Positions 1-5,393 are shown, numbered from the stretch's first letter. The stretch is DNA of 13,603 bases from a bacterium (GCA_021786695.1 JAJYMT010000037.1:1-13603), one strand, 5' to 3'. Numbers and translations are program-made. The notes: a model not told the origin generated them from the sequence alone.

Positions 1-98
1 AAAGGATGATCAGACAATACGACCGGCAGAAAGACAAGGAATACCTAACGAAAATAAATGAATATTTAGCCGCCGATTCAGCGAAAAAGATGAATTGA
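1..98 (+). CDS. C-terminal end of an upstream gene (partial)
   Basis: One frame is open from the left edge (first full codon at position 3) to TGA at 96-98. It encodes about 31 charged residues ending ADSAKKMN, preceded by a Lys/Asp/Tyr-rich helical-looking stretch. Nothing identifies the family. An internal ATG at 6 could begin a tiny ORF, but a tail of a gene lying outside the window is more likely. Its stop codon lies inside the -35 box of the rpsP promoter. Confidence 0.4.
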   Translation, partial: RMIRQYDRQKDKEYLTKINEYLAADSAKKMN

Positions 99-123
99 CA
101 CAAATAAAAATCTAAGTTAATAT
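95..123 (+). promoter_or_regulatory. Sigma-70-type promoter of rpsP
   Basis: A perfect -35 TTGACA (95-100) and a -10 TAATAT (118-123) are separated by exactly 17 bases. The predicted transcription start near 130 gives a leader of about 28 nt before the rpsP ATG. No SD is visible in that leader. The -35 box overlaps the stop codon of the upstream reading frame. Confidence 0.85.
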
Positions 124-157
124 CTACAAATAATAAAGAAATTAAATTCAAGCTACT

Positions 158-445
158 ATGCTAATGATCAGATTATCCCGCGTCGGTAAGAAAAACCTGC
201 CGATGTACCGGCTCGTAATTTCGGAAAAGGCACGCGATCCGTACGGCCGCGCCCTGGAGATTCTCGGCTCCTACAACCCGCACTCAAAAGACCTTCAGGT
301 AAAAGCCGACCGCGTCAAGTATTGGCTTTCCAAGGGTTCGCAGATGTCCCCGACCGTCAACAACCTGCTTTTGGACAAAAAAATAATCGACGGCAAAAAG
401 GTTATGGCCTCTAAGCCGGGCAAGAAAAAAGAGGAGAAAAAGTAG
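158..445 (+). CDS. rpsP: 30S ribosomal protein S16
   Basis: This encodes bS16, a 95-aa small-subunit protein needed for 30S assembly. The N-terminus MLMIRLSRVGKK is the family signature (usually M-x-x-IRL-x-R-x-G), followed by P-x-YR-x-V, then RDP-x-GR, LE-x-LG-x-YNP and a Lys-rich tail ending KKKEEKK. Length is normal for the family. The ATG at 158 is preferred over the one at 164 because MLMIRL starts are common in relatives, but no ribosome-binding site decides between them. It has its own promoter 35 bases upstream, and the KH-domain gene follows after a second promoter. This order is the start of the classic rpsP-khpA-(rimM)-trmD neighbourhood. Confidence 0.97.
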   Translation: MLMIRLSRVGKKNLPMYRLVISEKARDPYGRALEILGSYNPHSKDLQVKADRVKYWLSKGSQMSPTVNNLLLDKKIIDGKKVMASKPGKKKEEKK

Positions 446-448
446 GGG

Positions 449-476
449 TTGACAAAATACGTATTTGTGTTATAAT
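449..476 (+). promoter_or_regulatory. Promoter of the KH-domain gene
   Basis: TTGACA (449-454) and TATAAT (471-476), both perfect consensus boxes, have a 16-base spacer. They begin four bases after the rpsP stop. The predicted start near 483 gives a leader of about 44 nt. That leader holds a small hairpin, TTCCC (494-498) pairing with GGGAA (505-509), whose 3' arm merges into the SD-like GGGAAGG (505-511). Confidence 0.85.
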
Positions 477-526
477 AAAGATTATCGTTAAATTTCCCGC
501 CTAAGGGAAGGTAATATTGAAAAAGT

Positions 527-880
527 ATGTCAGCAGACACCAGAGACAGGGACTTCCTGGAATTCCTGGTCAAGTCGATCGTTGCCAATCCGAACGATGT
601 GGTGATCGACCGTACCATTGATGAAATGGGCGTACTCTTGACCCTGAAGATCAATCCGGAAGACATGGGTTATGTGATCGGCCGCCGCGGCCAGACCGCG
701 CAAGCGATCCGCACCTTACTGCGCGTCGTCGGCGCCAAGAACAACGCTCGCGTGAATTTGAAAATTTACGAACCGGAGGGCTCGCAGAGACCGCCGAGAC
801 GGAACCGCGAAGAGCGGGGCGAAGCCGATCGGAGCGAGGTCGATATCGACACTTCCTCGGTCGACGATTTGAAAATCTAA
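527..880 (+). CDS. khpA: KH-domain RNA-binding protein, KhpA type
   Basis: This is a small KH-domain protein. The first 83 residues form the KH core, with the RNA-binding GxxG loop as GRRG at residues 52-55 inside MGYVIGRRGQTAQAIRTLL. KhpA proteins bind many RNAs and influence division and envelope genes in Gram-positive bacteria; that is family knowledge. Family members are usually 75-90 aa. This one is 117 aa because of a charged, probably disordered tail (residues 84-117), first Arg-rich (RPPRRNREERGE) and then acidic (SEVDIDTSSVDDLKI). It has its own promoter and a terminator right after it. The SD-like GGGAAGG is rather far (15 nt) from the ATG, and its first bases can pair in a small leader hairpin. 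Confidence 0.93.
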   Translation: MSADTRDRDFLEFLVKSIVANPNDVVIDRTIDEMGVLLTLKINPEDMGYVIGRRGQTAQAIRTLLRVVGAKNNARVNLKIYEPEGSQRPPRRNREERGEADRSEVDIDTSSVDDLKI

Positions 881-897
881 CGATTTTAGAATCATAT

Positions 898-940
898 AAA
901 CAAAAAAACCACACATTAATTTGCTGTGGTTTTTTGTTTT
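898..940 (+). terminator. Rho-independent terminator after the KH gene
   Basis: CCACA (909-913) pairs with TGTGG (925-929). The stem is extended by the A-run 902-908 against the T-run 930-935, then C901 with G936 and AAA with TTT, leaving one bulged A. The loop is about 11 nt. The T-rich 3' arm serves as the U-tract. The A-rich 5' arm means it could also act on the opposite strand. Confidence 0.85.
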
Positions 941-953
941 CAGCCATCCGGTC

Positions 954-962
954 TGCTAATAT
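954..962 (+). promoter_or_regulatory. Extended -10 promoter for the Nudix gene
   Basis: TGC-TAATAT is an extended -10 element: TG at 954-955, hexamer at 957-962. The 17-base-spaced -35 position (934-939, TTGTTT) matches only its first three bases and lies inside the tail of the preceding terminator. The same TGC-TAnnAT form recurs before the pilin gene at 6502 and the flippase gene at 9529. The predicted start near 969 gives a leader of about 20 nt. Confidence 0.5.
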
Positions 963-989
963 GATGATATGATCTAGAGTGAAAAAAAC

Positions 990-1502
990 ATGGAATTCCT
1001 GAAAGAAATCAAAGACAGTGAATGGCCTGCTGACCTATCAGGGCTAAAAATCAGGCAAGCTTCCCGCGCCGTCCTGTTCGACAAAAGCGGGCTGGTGCCG
1101 ACGCTATTCGTTTCCAAGCACAATTTCCATAAGCTGCCTGGCGGCGGGGTGGATGAAGGCGAAAATCTGCTGCAGGCGTTGGCAAGGGAGGTAAAAGAAG
1201 AGGCGGGCTGCGAAATCGAGATAACCGGAGAGGTCGGCTCGATTCTCGAATACCGTTCGAAGTGGAACCTCAGGCAGACATCCTATTGCTACTTTGGTGA
1301 AGTAATCACTAAGGGCGAACCGGAGTTCACCGAAGATGAGATAGAGGAGGGTTTCCAACTGCTTTGGCTCACACTCGATGAGGCGATTATGAGGATCAAG
1401 AAGGACCGGACTGATAATTACGAAGGTTGGTTCATCCAGCAAAGAGATCTGGCATTCTTAACGAAAGCCCAAGAATTATTATCCAAAAGGCATGAAGTTT
1501 AA
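990..1502 (+). CDS. Nudix hydrolase
   Basis: This is a Nudix-fold phosphohydrolase of 170 aa, cleaving nucleoside diphosphates linked to another group. The Nudix box (G-x5-E-x7-R-E-x-x-E-E-x-G) is complete: G52, E58, then REVKEEAG at residues 66-73, which supplies the Mg2+-binding glutamates. The substrate cannot be told from sequence; housecleaning of damaged nucleotides or a sugar-nucleotide or ADP-ribose-like substrate are all possible. Start ATG 990 is preceded by GTGAAAAAAAC with no clear SD. The last 11 bases overlap trmD, so the two are probably co-transcribed and translationally coupled. It occupies the position where many bacteria keep rimM. Confidence 0.93.
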   Translation: MEFLKEIKDSEWPADLSGLKIRQASRAVLFDKSGLVPTLFVSKHNFHKLPGGGVDEGENLLQALAREVKEEAGCEIEITGEVGSILEYRSKWNLRQTSYCYFGEVITKGEPEFTEDEIEEGFQLLWLTLDEAIMRIKKDRTDNYEGWFIQQRDLAFLTKAQELLSKRHEV

Positions 1503-2223
1503 CATCATCACCATCTTTCCCGCCATCTTCGACTCGTATTTCAACGAATCAATTCTTAAACGCGCGCAAAAGAAGGGCCTGGTTGATTTTAACGTCATCA
1601 ACCTGCGCGACTTCGCGGCCGACAAGCACAAGACAGTCGACGATACGCCCTATGGCGGCGGCGCGGGAATGGTGATGAAGATTGAACCAATTTTTAAAGC
1701 CATTATGGCTTTAAAAACACAAAACACAAATTACAAAGCCCAAACAAAACACAACCCGCCTGCCGGCGTGGCAGGAACACAAATTACAAAGCCCAAACAA
1801 AACAAAATCATCCTTCTTTCGGCTAAGGGGAAAAAATGGAATCAACAAATAGCGAAAAAATATTCTAAATTAGATGAGGTCATCTTGATCTGCGGACGGT
1901 ATGAGGGCGTGGATGAACGGGTGAAAAAATTGGTTGACGAGGAGATCTCCATCGGCGACTATGTTATGACCGGCGGCGAACTGGGCGCGATGGTGATCGT
2001 CGACTCGATCACCCGCCTGCTGCCGGGCGTTCTCGGCAACGCCGAAAGCGCGGTGAGCGAGTCCCATTCCCTACCCGGAGTGCTTGAATATCCGCATTAC
2101 ACCCGCCCGGAGATCTTCAAAGTTAAAAGTCAAAAGTTGAAAGTTCCTAAAGTATTACTCTCCGGCAACCATGCGGAAATCGAGAAATGGCGGAAAAAAC
2201 ACAGTAAAATCAGAAAGAAATAA
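1492..2223 (+). CDS. trmD: tRNA (guanine-N1-)-methyltransferase TrmD
   Basis: TrmD is a SPOUT-family enzyme that makes m1G37 in tRNAs with G36G37 and prevents +1 frameshifting. Diagnostic segments, in order, are MKFNIITIFPAIF, RDFAADKHKTVDDTPYGGGAGM (to residue 60), ILICGRYEGVDERV (131-144), the knot region EISIGDYVMTGGELGAMVIVDS with the expected catalytic Asp171, RLLPGVLGN and HYTRPE (202-207), then VLLSGNHAEIEKWR. Two oddities are visible. About 22 extra residues lie between KAI (69-71) and IILLS (106-110), encoded by a repeat. About four extra residues (in VKSQKLK, 211-217) are encoded by a heptamer repeat. The C-terminus also stops soon after WRKK, so the usual C-terminal helical extension is short or missing. 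All core motifs are intact, so activity is likely. The gene starts inside the Nudix gene. Confidence 0.96.
   Translation: MKFNIITIFPAIFDSYFNESILKRAQKKGLVDFNVINLRDFAADKHKTVDDTPYGGGAGMVMKIEPIFKAIMALKTQNTNYKAQTKHNPPAGVAGTQITKPKQNKIILLSAKGKKWNQQIAKKYSKLDEVILICGRYEGVDERVKKLVDEEISIGDYVMTGGELGAMVIVDSITRLLPGVLGNAESAVSESHSLPGVLEYPHYTRPEIFKVKSQKLKVPKVLLSGNHAEIEKWRKKHSKIRKK
1723..1804 (+). repeat. Repeat cassette inside trmD (two exact 29-nt copies)
   Basis: An exact 29-base A/C-rich direct repeat occurs at 1723-1751 and 1776-1804 (begins AACACAAATTACAAAGCC). The copies are separated by 24 bases containing a hairpin, CCTGCC (1759-1764) with GGCAGG (1770-1775). The 53-base period is not a multiple of three, so copy 1 reads NTNYKAQTK and copy 2 reads TQITKPKQNK; both frames stay open. 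It looks like a dispersed intergenic-type repeat that landed in a tolerated TrmD loop. Confidence 0.9.
2119..2145 (+). repeat. Heptamer repeat tract inside trmD
   Basis: Tandem 7-base units AAAGTTA, AAAGTCA, AAAGTTG and a final AAAGTT run from 2119 to 2145. They encode the low-complexity stretch KVKSQKLKV between the TRPE and VLLSGNH motifs of TrmD, where E. coli TrmD is about four residues shorter. Confidence 0.8.
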
Positions 2224-2265
2224 GGCGAAAATTAGCTTAAATTATTATATCACCAAAATTAGCAC

Positions 2266-2296
2266 AAAAATCGTCAATTACCATTGACGATTTTTT
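2266..2296 (+). terminator. Rho-independent terminator after trmD
   Basis: A perfect 13-bp stem, AAAAATCGTCAAT (2266-2278) with ATTGACGATTTTT (2283-2295), closes a TACC loop and ends in a run of six Ts. The 3' arm also contains TTGACG, which is the -35 box of the next promoter. Confidence 0.9.
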
Positions 2297-2312
2297 GCTT
2301 TTATGTTATGAT
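2284..2312 (+). promoter_or_regulatory. Promoter of the three-gene accessory operon
   Basis: A -35 TTGACG (2284-2289) and a -10 TATGAT (2307-2312) have a 17-base spacer and an extended TGT at 2304-2306. The -35 lies in the 3' arm of the trmD terminator. The predicted start near 2319 gives a leader of about 117 nt. An alternative is TTAACA (2319-2324) with CATAAT (2343-2348) and an 18-base spacer, whose -10 would sit inside the palindrome at 2340-2354. Confidence 0.65.
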
Positions 2313-2339
2313 TACATATTAACATTTTGTATTCAAGAT

Positions 2340-2435
2340 GCGCATAATATGCGCCTCCTTGTCTATATATTGGGGAACTTTGACAATCAACGTCAAAAAC
2401 AAATAAAAAACCCTACATGGGGAAGGAGGCCAATC
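2340..2435 (+). promoter_or_regulatory. Structured leader with anti-SD element (candidate RNA switch)
   Basis: The leader contains a 15-base inverted repeat GCGCATA-A-TATGCGC (2340-2354). Overlapping its 3' end is GCCTCCTT (2353-2360), the exact reverse complement of the SD AAGGAGGC at 2423-2430. Further possible hairpins are TTGAC (2380-2384) with GTCAA (2392-2396), and CCC (2411-2413) with GGG (2419-2421) beside the SD. Forming the first hairpin uses GC 2353-2354 and competes with SD pairing, so two exclusive states are possible. The palindrome could instead be a protein operator. No known riboswitch class was recognised. Confidence 0.5.
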
Positions 2436-3101
2436 ATGGCGCGACTGGATTTAAGCTTTCTGGCTTACGATCGGGTGAAGTTCGTGGTCTTGCTTCTGCT
2501 CAAGATGTACGACGACAACGGACGGACGTTCCAGAACGAGGAATGGGTGCTTTCCGAAGAACGTACCGGCCAGGAGTTTGGCCGGGGCAATACAGACAAC
2601 CGCGGCGATCATCAGGTCGCCGTGGAACTCATCCAGGGAGTTGCCCTGGACTCATCGGTAAGATTTCGACTCGCGGTCGCGGGCCAGATCAAGACCCGTC
2701 CATCGCCGCGGCTCGGCACCTTGACTCAATTTTCACTCGACGAATGGGACCGGTACGGACTGGCTTCCGATGGCGCCAACAAAGCGCTGGCCGAGGAACT
2801 TCTTCGGCGCGGAATCATCAAGGGCGTGAACCAGGCAACAAACTGCCAGCATTGCGGGGGAAGCGGCAAGTGCTCGACGGACAAAATCATCGGCATCAAC
2901 CGCTCCTGCGCGCCCTGTCGAAAAAAGGCGGGGTCAACCGATCCGCTCGCGCTGGTGAAGTGCGGCGAATGCGACGGCAAGGGCAAAATATTTCCGCCTT
3001 CACCGTCGGCTCCATCTCCGCCGCAACAGACACAACAGACGGGAAGCTCAATACAGAAAAATTTCGGCCCCAACCGGCCGAATTGGCAGAGGAGGCGGTA
3101 G
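2436..3101 (+). CDS. Unknown protein with DnaJ-like cysteine-rich zinc motif
   Basis: I do not recognise the family of this 221-aa protein. Start ATG 2436 is fixed by a strong SD AAGGAGG (2423-2429) at 6-nt spacing; the frame is open upstream to 2295, but that part has no start signal. Residues 1-130 are a soluble-looking domain with a hydrophobic patch (KFVVLLLLKMY, 15-25) too short for a clear membrane helix, and a helical part (WDRYGLASDGANKALAEELLRRG). Residues 137-184 hold CQHCGGSGKC (137-146), CAPC (158-161) and CGECDGKGK (176-184), seven cysteines resembling the CxxCxGxG repeats of the DnaJ zinc domain, but with no J domain. The tail (187-221) is Pro/Gln-rich and ends in RRR. It is first in a tightly packed operon. 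I infer a zinc-binding scaffold or adaptor. Confidence 0.85.
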   Translation: MARLDLSFLAYDRVKFVVLLLLKMYDDNGRTFQNEEWVLSEERTGQEFGRGNTDNRGDHQVAVELIQGVALDSSVRFRLAVAGQIKTRPSPRLGTLTQFSLDEWDRYGLASDGANKALAEELLRRGIIKGVNQATNCQHCGGSGKCSTDKIIGINRSCAPCRKKAGSTDPLALVKCGECDGKGKIFPPSPSAPSPPQQTQQTGSSIQKNFGPNRPNWQRRR

Positions 3102-3104
3102 GCC

Positions 3105-3929
3105 ATGGCGAACCCCAAGGAAGTCAAAGGGAAAGGTGAAACGAAATCCGCCTCCGGCCGCGGGCTCGGGGCGGAAATCTTCGATTCGATATTCGACCAG
3201 GCCGTAGATGAGTATATACGGCCGATCGTGGACAAACTCCCCGCTGAAGTCATCAAGGCCTTAAAGGCGGCTGGAGCAAACAAATGGCTCCCCTTCCTTT
3301 CTATGGGTTTGAACACCTGGGCCAAGAAAAATTTCAGCTGGGGCGATAAGTTCACCGACGTAATGACCGAGATGACCTCGGAGCTTCGGCGGCGCATCAA
3401 CGAGCTGGATGGCAAGGGCGAGCCGACCGCGCCGACCGAACCGGTCACGAAAGGAGCGGCGAAAACGGCCGAGTATTCGATCGCTTCGCTGCTGCTCCAT
3501 CCCCGTCTCAAAAGCAAGTGCAAGAAGTTCGCGCAGGCGTTAGCCGAGACCTTCAAGGGCAAAACGGACGACGAGGTCCGGCAGATCAACGCCCTGCTCG
3601 CGTCGCTTGACGCGGACAACATGCTCCTCTTCCTGGACATGAACAAAGCCGATCGGACCGATTTCCTGAAGGCCTTCGTCAAGAGGGGGCCGAAGGAAAC
3701 CGAGGTTCCGTTCGAAGAACGTATCCGAGAAGCCAAAAAGGAACTCGGCACGTTGTGGAAGTCGGCACGGAAACACGTCGTGGAACCGGTAATCGAACCG
3801 CTGGACAAACTGGCCGGCCGCGCAGATCGTCCGGTCCGCGCCTTCATCAACGACCGCAAGCGGTACCACCGCATTCGCGACCGCCGGGCGAACACCCGTA
3901 TCGGCCGAGTGCGGAACCTACTCTGGTAA
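3105..3929 (+). CDS. Unknown helical protein with strongly basic C-terminus
   Basis: This 274-aa protein of unrecognised family starts 3 bases after the previous stop, with SD GAGGAGG at 3089-3095. There is no signal peptide or membrane helix, so it is probably cytosolic. A helix-rich N-terminal part (residues 22-104, with FDSIFDQAVDEYIRPIVDKL) is followed by a Pro/Thr linker (105-115, GEPTAPTEPV). A second helical part (120-195) contains INALLASLDADNMLLFLDMNK. A charged segment (200-222) leads to a tail (244-274) very rich in Arg with RKRYHRIRDRRANTRIGRVR. The tail suggests contact with nucleic acid or acidic membrane lipids. The position between a zinc-motif protein and a membrane protein suggests a cytosolic component of one complex. 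Function is unknown. Confidence 0.85.
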   Translation: MANPKEVKGKGETKSASGRGLGAEIFDSIFDQAVDEYIRPIVDKLPAEVIKALKAAGANKWLPFLSMGLNTWAKKNFSWGDKFTDVMTEMTSELRRRINELDGKGEPTAPTEPVTKGAAKTAEYSIASLLLHPRLKSKCKKFAQALAETFKGKTDDEVRQINALLASLDADNMLLFLDMNKADRTDFLKAFVKRGPKETEVPFEERIREAKKELGTLWKSARKHVVEPVIEPLDKLAGRADRPVRAFINDRKRYHRIRDRRANTRIGRVRNLLW

Positions 3930-3942
3930 AAGGAGGCCGAAA

Positions 3943-5199
3943 ATGGCCAAGAAAAAATCGATTTTCAGAAACACAGGCAAACTCCTTTCCCTGATCTTCG
4001 GGGATGTCCCGCCGACTCTTTGGCGGGACGTTCAGCTCTACCACGGCCGGGCATTCAAGCTGGCCGGCTACATCGTTCTGCCGCTGGTGCTCTTGGCCGG
4101 CGGTCTCAACCTGGCGGAGCTCAAGTGGGCGAACCACATCCTGAACATCGCCTGCAACTTCGCGTTGATGTATTTCGCTTCGCGGCCGAATTTGGTTGCC
4201 GGCCTTTCACTGACCGGCGCCCTCGCCCGCAAAGCGGCGAAGCCGGAAGAGGCGCTCGTCAACGGCGCAATTACTACCCTGGAGTTGTATTGGAACCGGG
4301 TAGTGCTCACTGCCGCGCTTTACCTGACGATCCTGCTCTGGTCGCTGGCGGTGGTTTCTATCACCAACAACCCCGGAGCGATCCTGGGGATATTCTCCAC
4401 GTTGACGCTCCTGCTCTGGGCCGACCTCAAGTGGGGGTTCGTCACTCGCATCGGCAAATATGTCGTATACGGGTGCGGACTAGTGTACCTGGTTGTCTGC
4501 TTCTCTTCCTTCGTCCCGGCGCATCGCTGGGAGCAGGCAGTCGGATCAGATCCCTTTGCTTCGTTCCGGTTCGCGGAACGTGACCAGGCCCTCGCAGCTG
4601 CGGCCGACCAGGAAAACGAGGCGCGCGACGCCGCAGACGCGAAAGAAATCCGCGGGATAATGGAACGGCGGCGACTTGGCCAGTCCACCCCGCAGGACAC
4701 GGCCCGCCTGAACCAGTTGCGGGTGAAGAGAGACGAAGACACCGTACTGAAAAGAGCCATGAAAATTCTCGGCTCGCAGACGGCGGCAACATCGCCTCTT
4801 ACAAGCAAACCGGCGGCTGTTCCTCCGCTGCCGCCCGCGACCTACGCTCCGCCGCCTGCCAGGGTGTCGGAAGTGCGGCTGCCGAACCCGCTGTGTCGGG
4901 AGGCAGACCCGACCAGCATCGGCAAAACCATCTCGTTCAATGGCCGGCCGCTGGAAGCGGAGTTTACCCTGAAGGATGGGGAAAAATTCCGCATCTCCGG
5001 CGTAAAAGCCGGCACCCAAATGCTCTTTGAGGAGCGGGAGGGAGACCTTGAGCTCATGGTCATGTCCGGCCTGCCGGACTGGACCCAGGCAGACAAGGTC
5101 AGGGTCAATTCCTGGACCGTCAACCGCGATGGTTCTGCCTACATCCGCGCCGTCAACGGACCCGCAAAGTTCAAATTGCGGGTCGAAAACTTCACATAA
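3943..5199 (+). CDS. Unknown five-helix membrane protein with external coiled coil and beta domain
   Basis: This 418-aa protein has SD AAAGGAGG (3929-3936) 6 nt before its ATG, and the SD overlaps the previous stop. Hydrophobic segments lie near residues 38-56, 66-84, 119-141, 144-160 and 172-191. Basic loops between helices 2-3 (ALARKAAK) and 4-5 (DLKWGFVTRIGK) and the basic N-terminus fit an N-in/C-out topology by the positive-inside rule. The C-terminal half would then be outside: a charged Ala/Glu/Arg helix, likely coiled coil (207-275), a Pro-rich linker (281-308), then a beta-strand-rich domain (about 315-418) ending SAYIRAVNGPAKFKLRVEN. That domain vaguely recalls PPC-type beta sandwiches, a guess only. 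It could be a membrane anchor presenting a surface domain. It is last in the operon. Confidence 0.85.
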   Translation: MAKKKSIFRNTGKLLSLIFGDVPPTLWRDVQLYHGRAFKLAGYIVLPLVLLAGGLNLAELKWANHILNIACNFALMYFASRPNLVAGLSLTGALARKAAKPEEALVNGAITTLELYWNRVVLTAALYLTILLWSLAVVSITNNPGAILGIFSTLTLLLWADLKWGFVTRIGKYVVYGCGLVYLVVCFSSFVPAHRWEQAVGSDPFASFRFAERDQALAAAADQENEARDAADAKEIRGIMERRRLGQSTPQDTARLNQLRVKRDEDTVLKRAMKILGSQTAATSPLTSKPAAVPPLPPATYAPPPARVSEVRLPNPLCREADPTSIGKTISFNGRPLEAEFTLKDGEKFRISGVKAGTQMLFEEREGDLELMVMSGLPDWTQADKVRVNSWTVNRDGSAYIRAVNGPAKFKLRVENFT

Positions 5200-5201
5200 A
5201 T

Positions 5202-5217
5202 TCACCGAGGAGGTGAT
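5202..5217 (+). promoter_or_regulatory. Orphan SD-like sequence before the operon terminator
   Basis: GAGGAGGTGAT (5207-5217) matches the complement of the 16S rRNA 3' end at 10 of 11 positions, better than any SD used in this window. No ATG, GTG or TTG follows at 5-10 nt. The same bases can form a 5-bp hairpin, TCACC (5202-5206) with GGTGA (5212-5216). It may be a relic of a lost fourth gene, or only a hairpin. Confidence 0.45.
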
Positions 5218-5220
5218 ACC

Positions 5221-5252
5221 AAAGGGGCGTCCGCAAGGATCGCCCCTTTTTT
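5221..5252 (+). terminator. Rho-independent terminator of the three-gene operon
   Basis: GGGGCGTCC (5224-5232) pairs with GGA-T-CGCCCC (5237-5246), with T5240 bulged, around a GCAA tetraloop (5233-5236). Flanking AAA pairs with TTT, and a tract of six Ts (5247-5252) follows. This is a very strong terminator, 22 bases after the membrane-protein stop. Confidence 0.92.
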
Positions 5253-5259
5253 CTTTATG

Positions 5260-5288
5260 TTGACTTTTAATAACAAATGAGATAAAAA
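5260..5288 (+). promoter_or_regulatory. Probable promoter of the TPR gene
   Basis: TTGACT (5260-5265) and TAAAAA (5283-5288) are 17 bases apart, directly after the operon terminator. The leader would be about 100 nt and can form alternative small hairpins: CAGC (5301-5304) with GCTG (5313-5316), or GAGC (5311-5314) with GCTC (5323-5326). The two share bases 5313-5314, so they exclude each other. Confidence 0.5.
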
Positions 5289-5380
5289 ATAGGTAGTTAA
5301 CAGCCAAAGGGAGCTGAAAACCGCTCTTTCAAATAATGAATATACCAACCGGATCGGACCAGAATATAACACTCTGACAG

Positions 5381-5387
5381 AGGGAGG
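5381..5387 (+). promoter_or_regulatory. SD that decides the TPR gene start
   Basis: AGGGAGG lies directly against the ATG at 5388 (no spacing) but 6 nt before the ATG at 5394. The second ATG is therefore the likely start. A small hairpin, CTCT (5372-5375) with AGAG (5379-5382), touches the SD. Confidence 0.75.
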
Positions 5388-5393
5388 ATGGCG

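Noticed and set aside
1723..1804. CRISPR-like repeat pair
   Set aside because: Only two copies, inside an open coding frame of trmD, with a hairpin spacer and no cas genes.
2295..2435. Longer N-terminus for the zinc-motif protein
   Set aside because: The extension would start inside the promoter and run through the leader hairpins. The ATG at 2436 has a strong SD at 6-nt spacing.
3204..3812. Internal duplication in the basic-tailed protein (DEYIRPIVDKL near residue 35 and VEPVIEPLDKL near residue 226)
   Set aside because: Similarity covers about ten residues with few exact matches and an offset proline; too weak to claim a repeat.
2726..3895. 389-codon open frame on the minus strand
   Set aside because: It lies antisense across two plus-strand genes that have strong SDs and sensible junctions. 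Its product is a Ser/Arg/Leu-rich composition typical of shadow frames in GC-rich DNA, with no start signal.
5214..5264. 16-codon ORF beginning GTG within the orphan SD
   Set aside because: The start codon overlaps the SD itself and the frame runs through the terminator; there is no support for translation.
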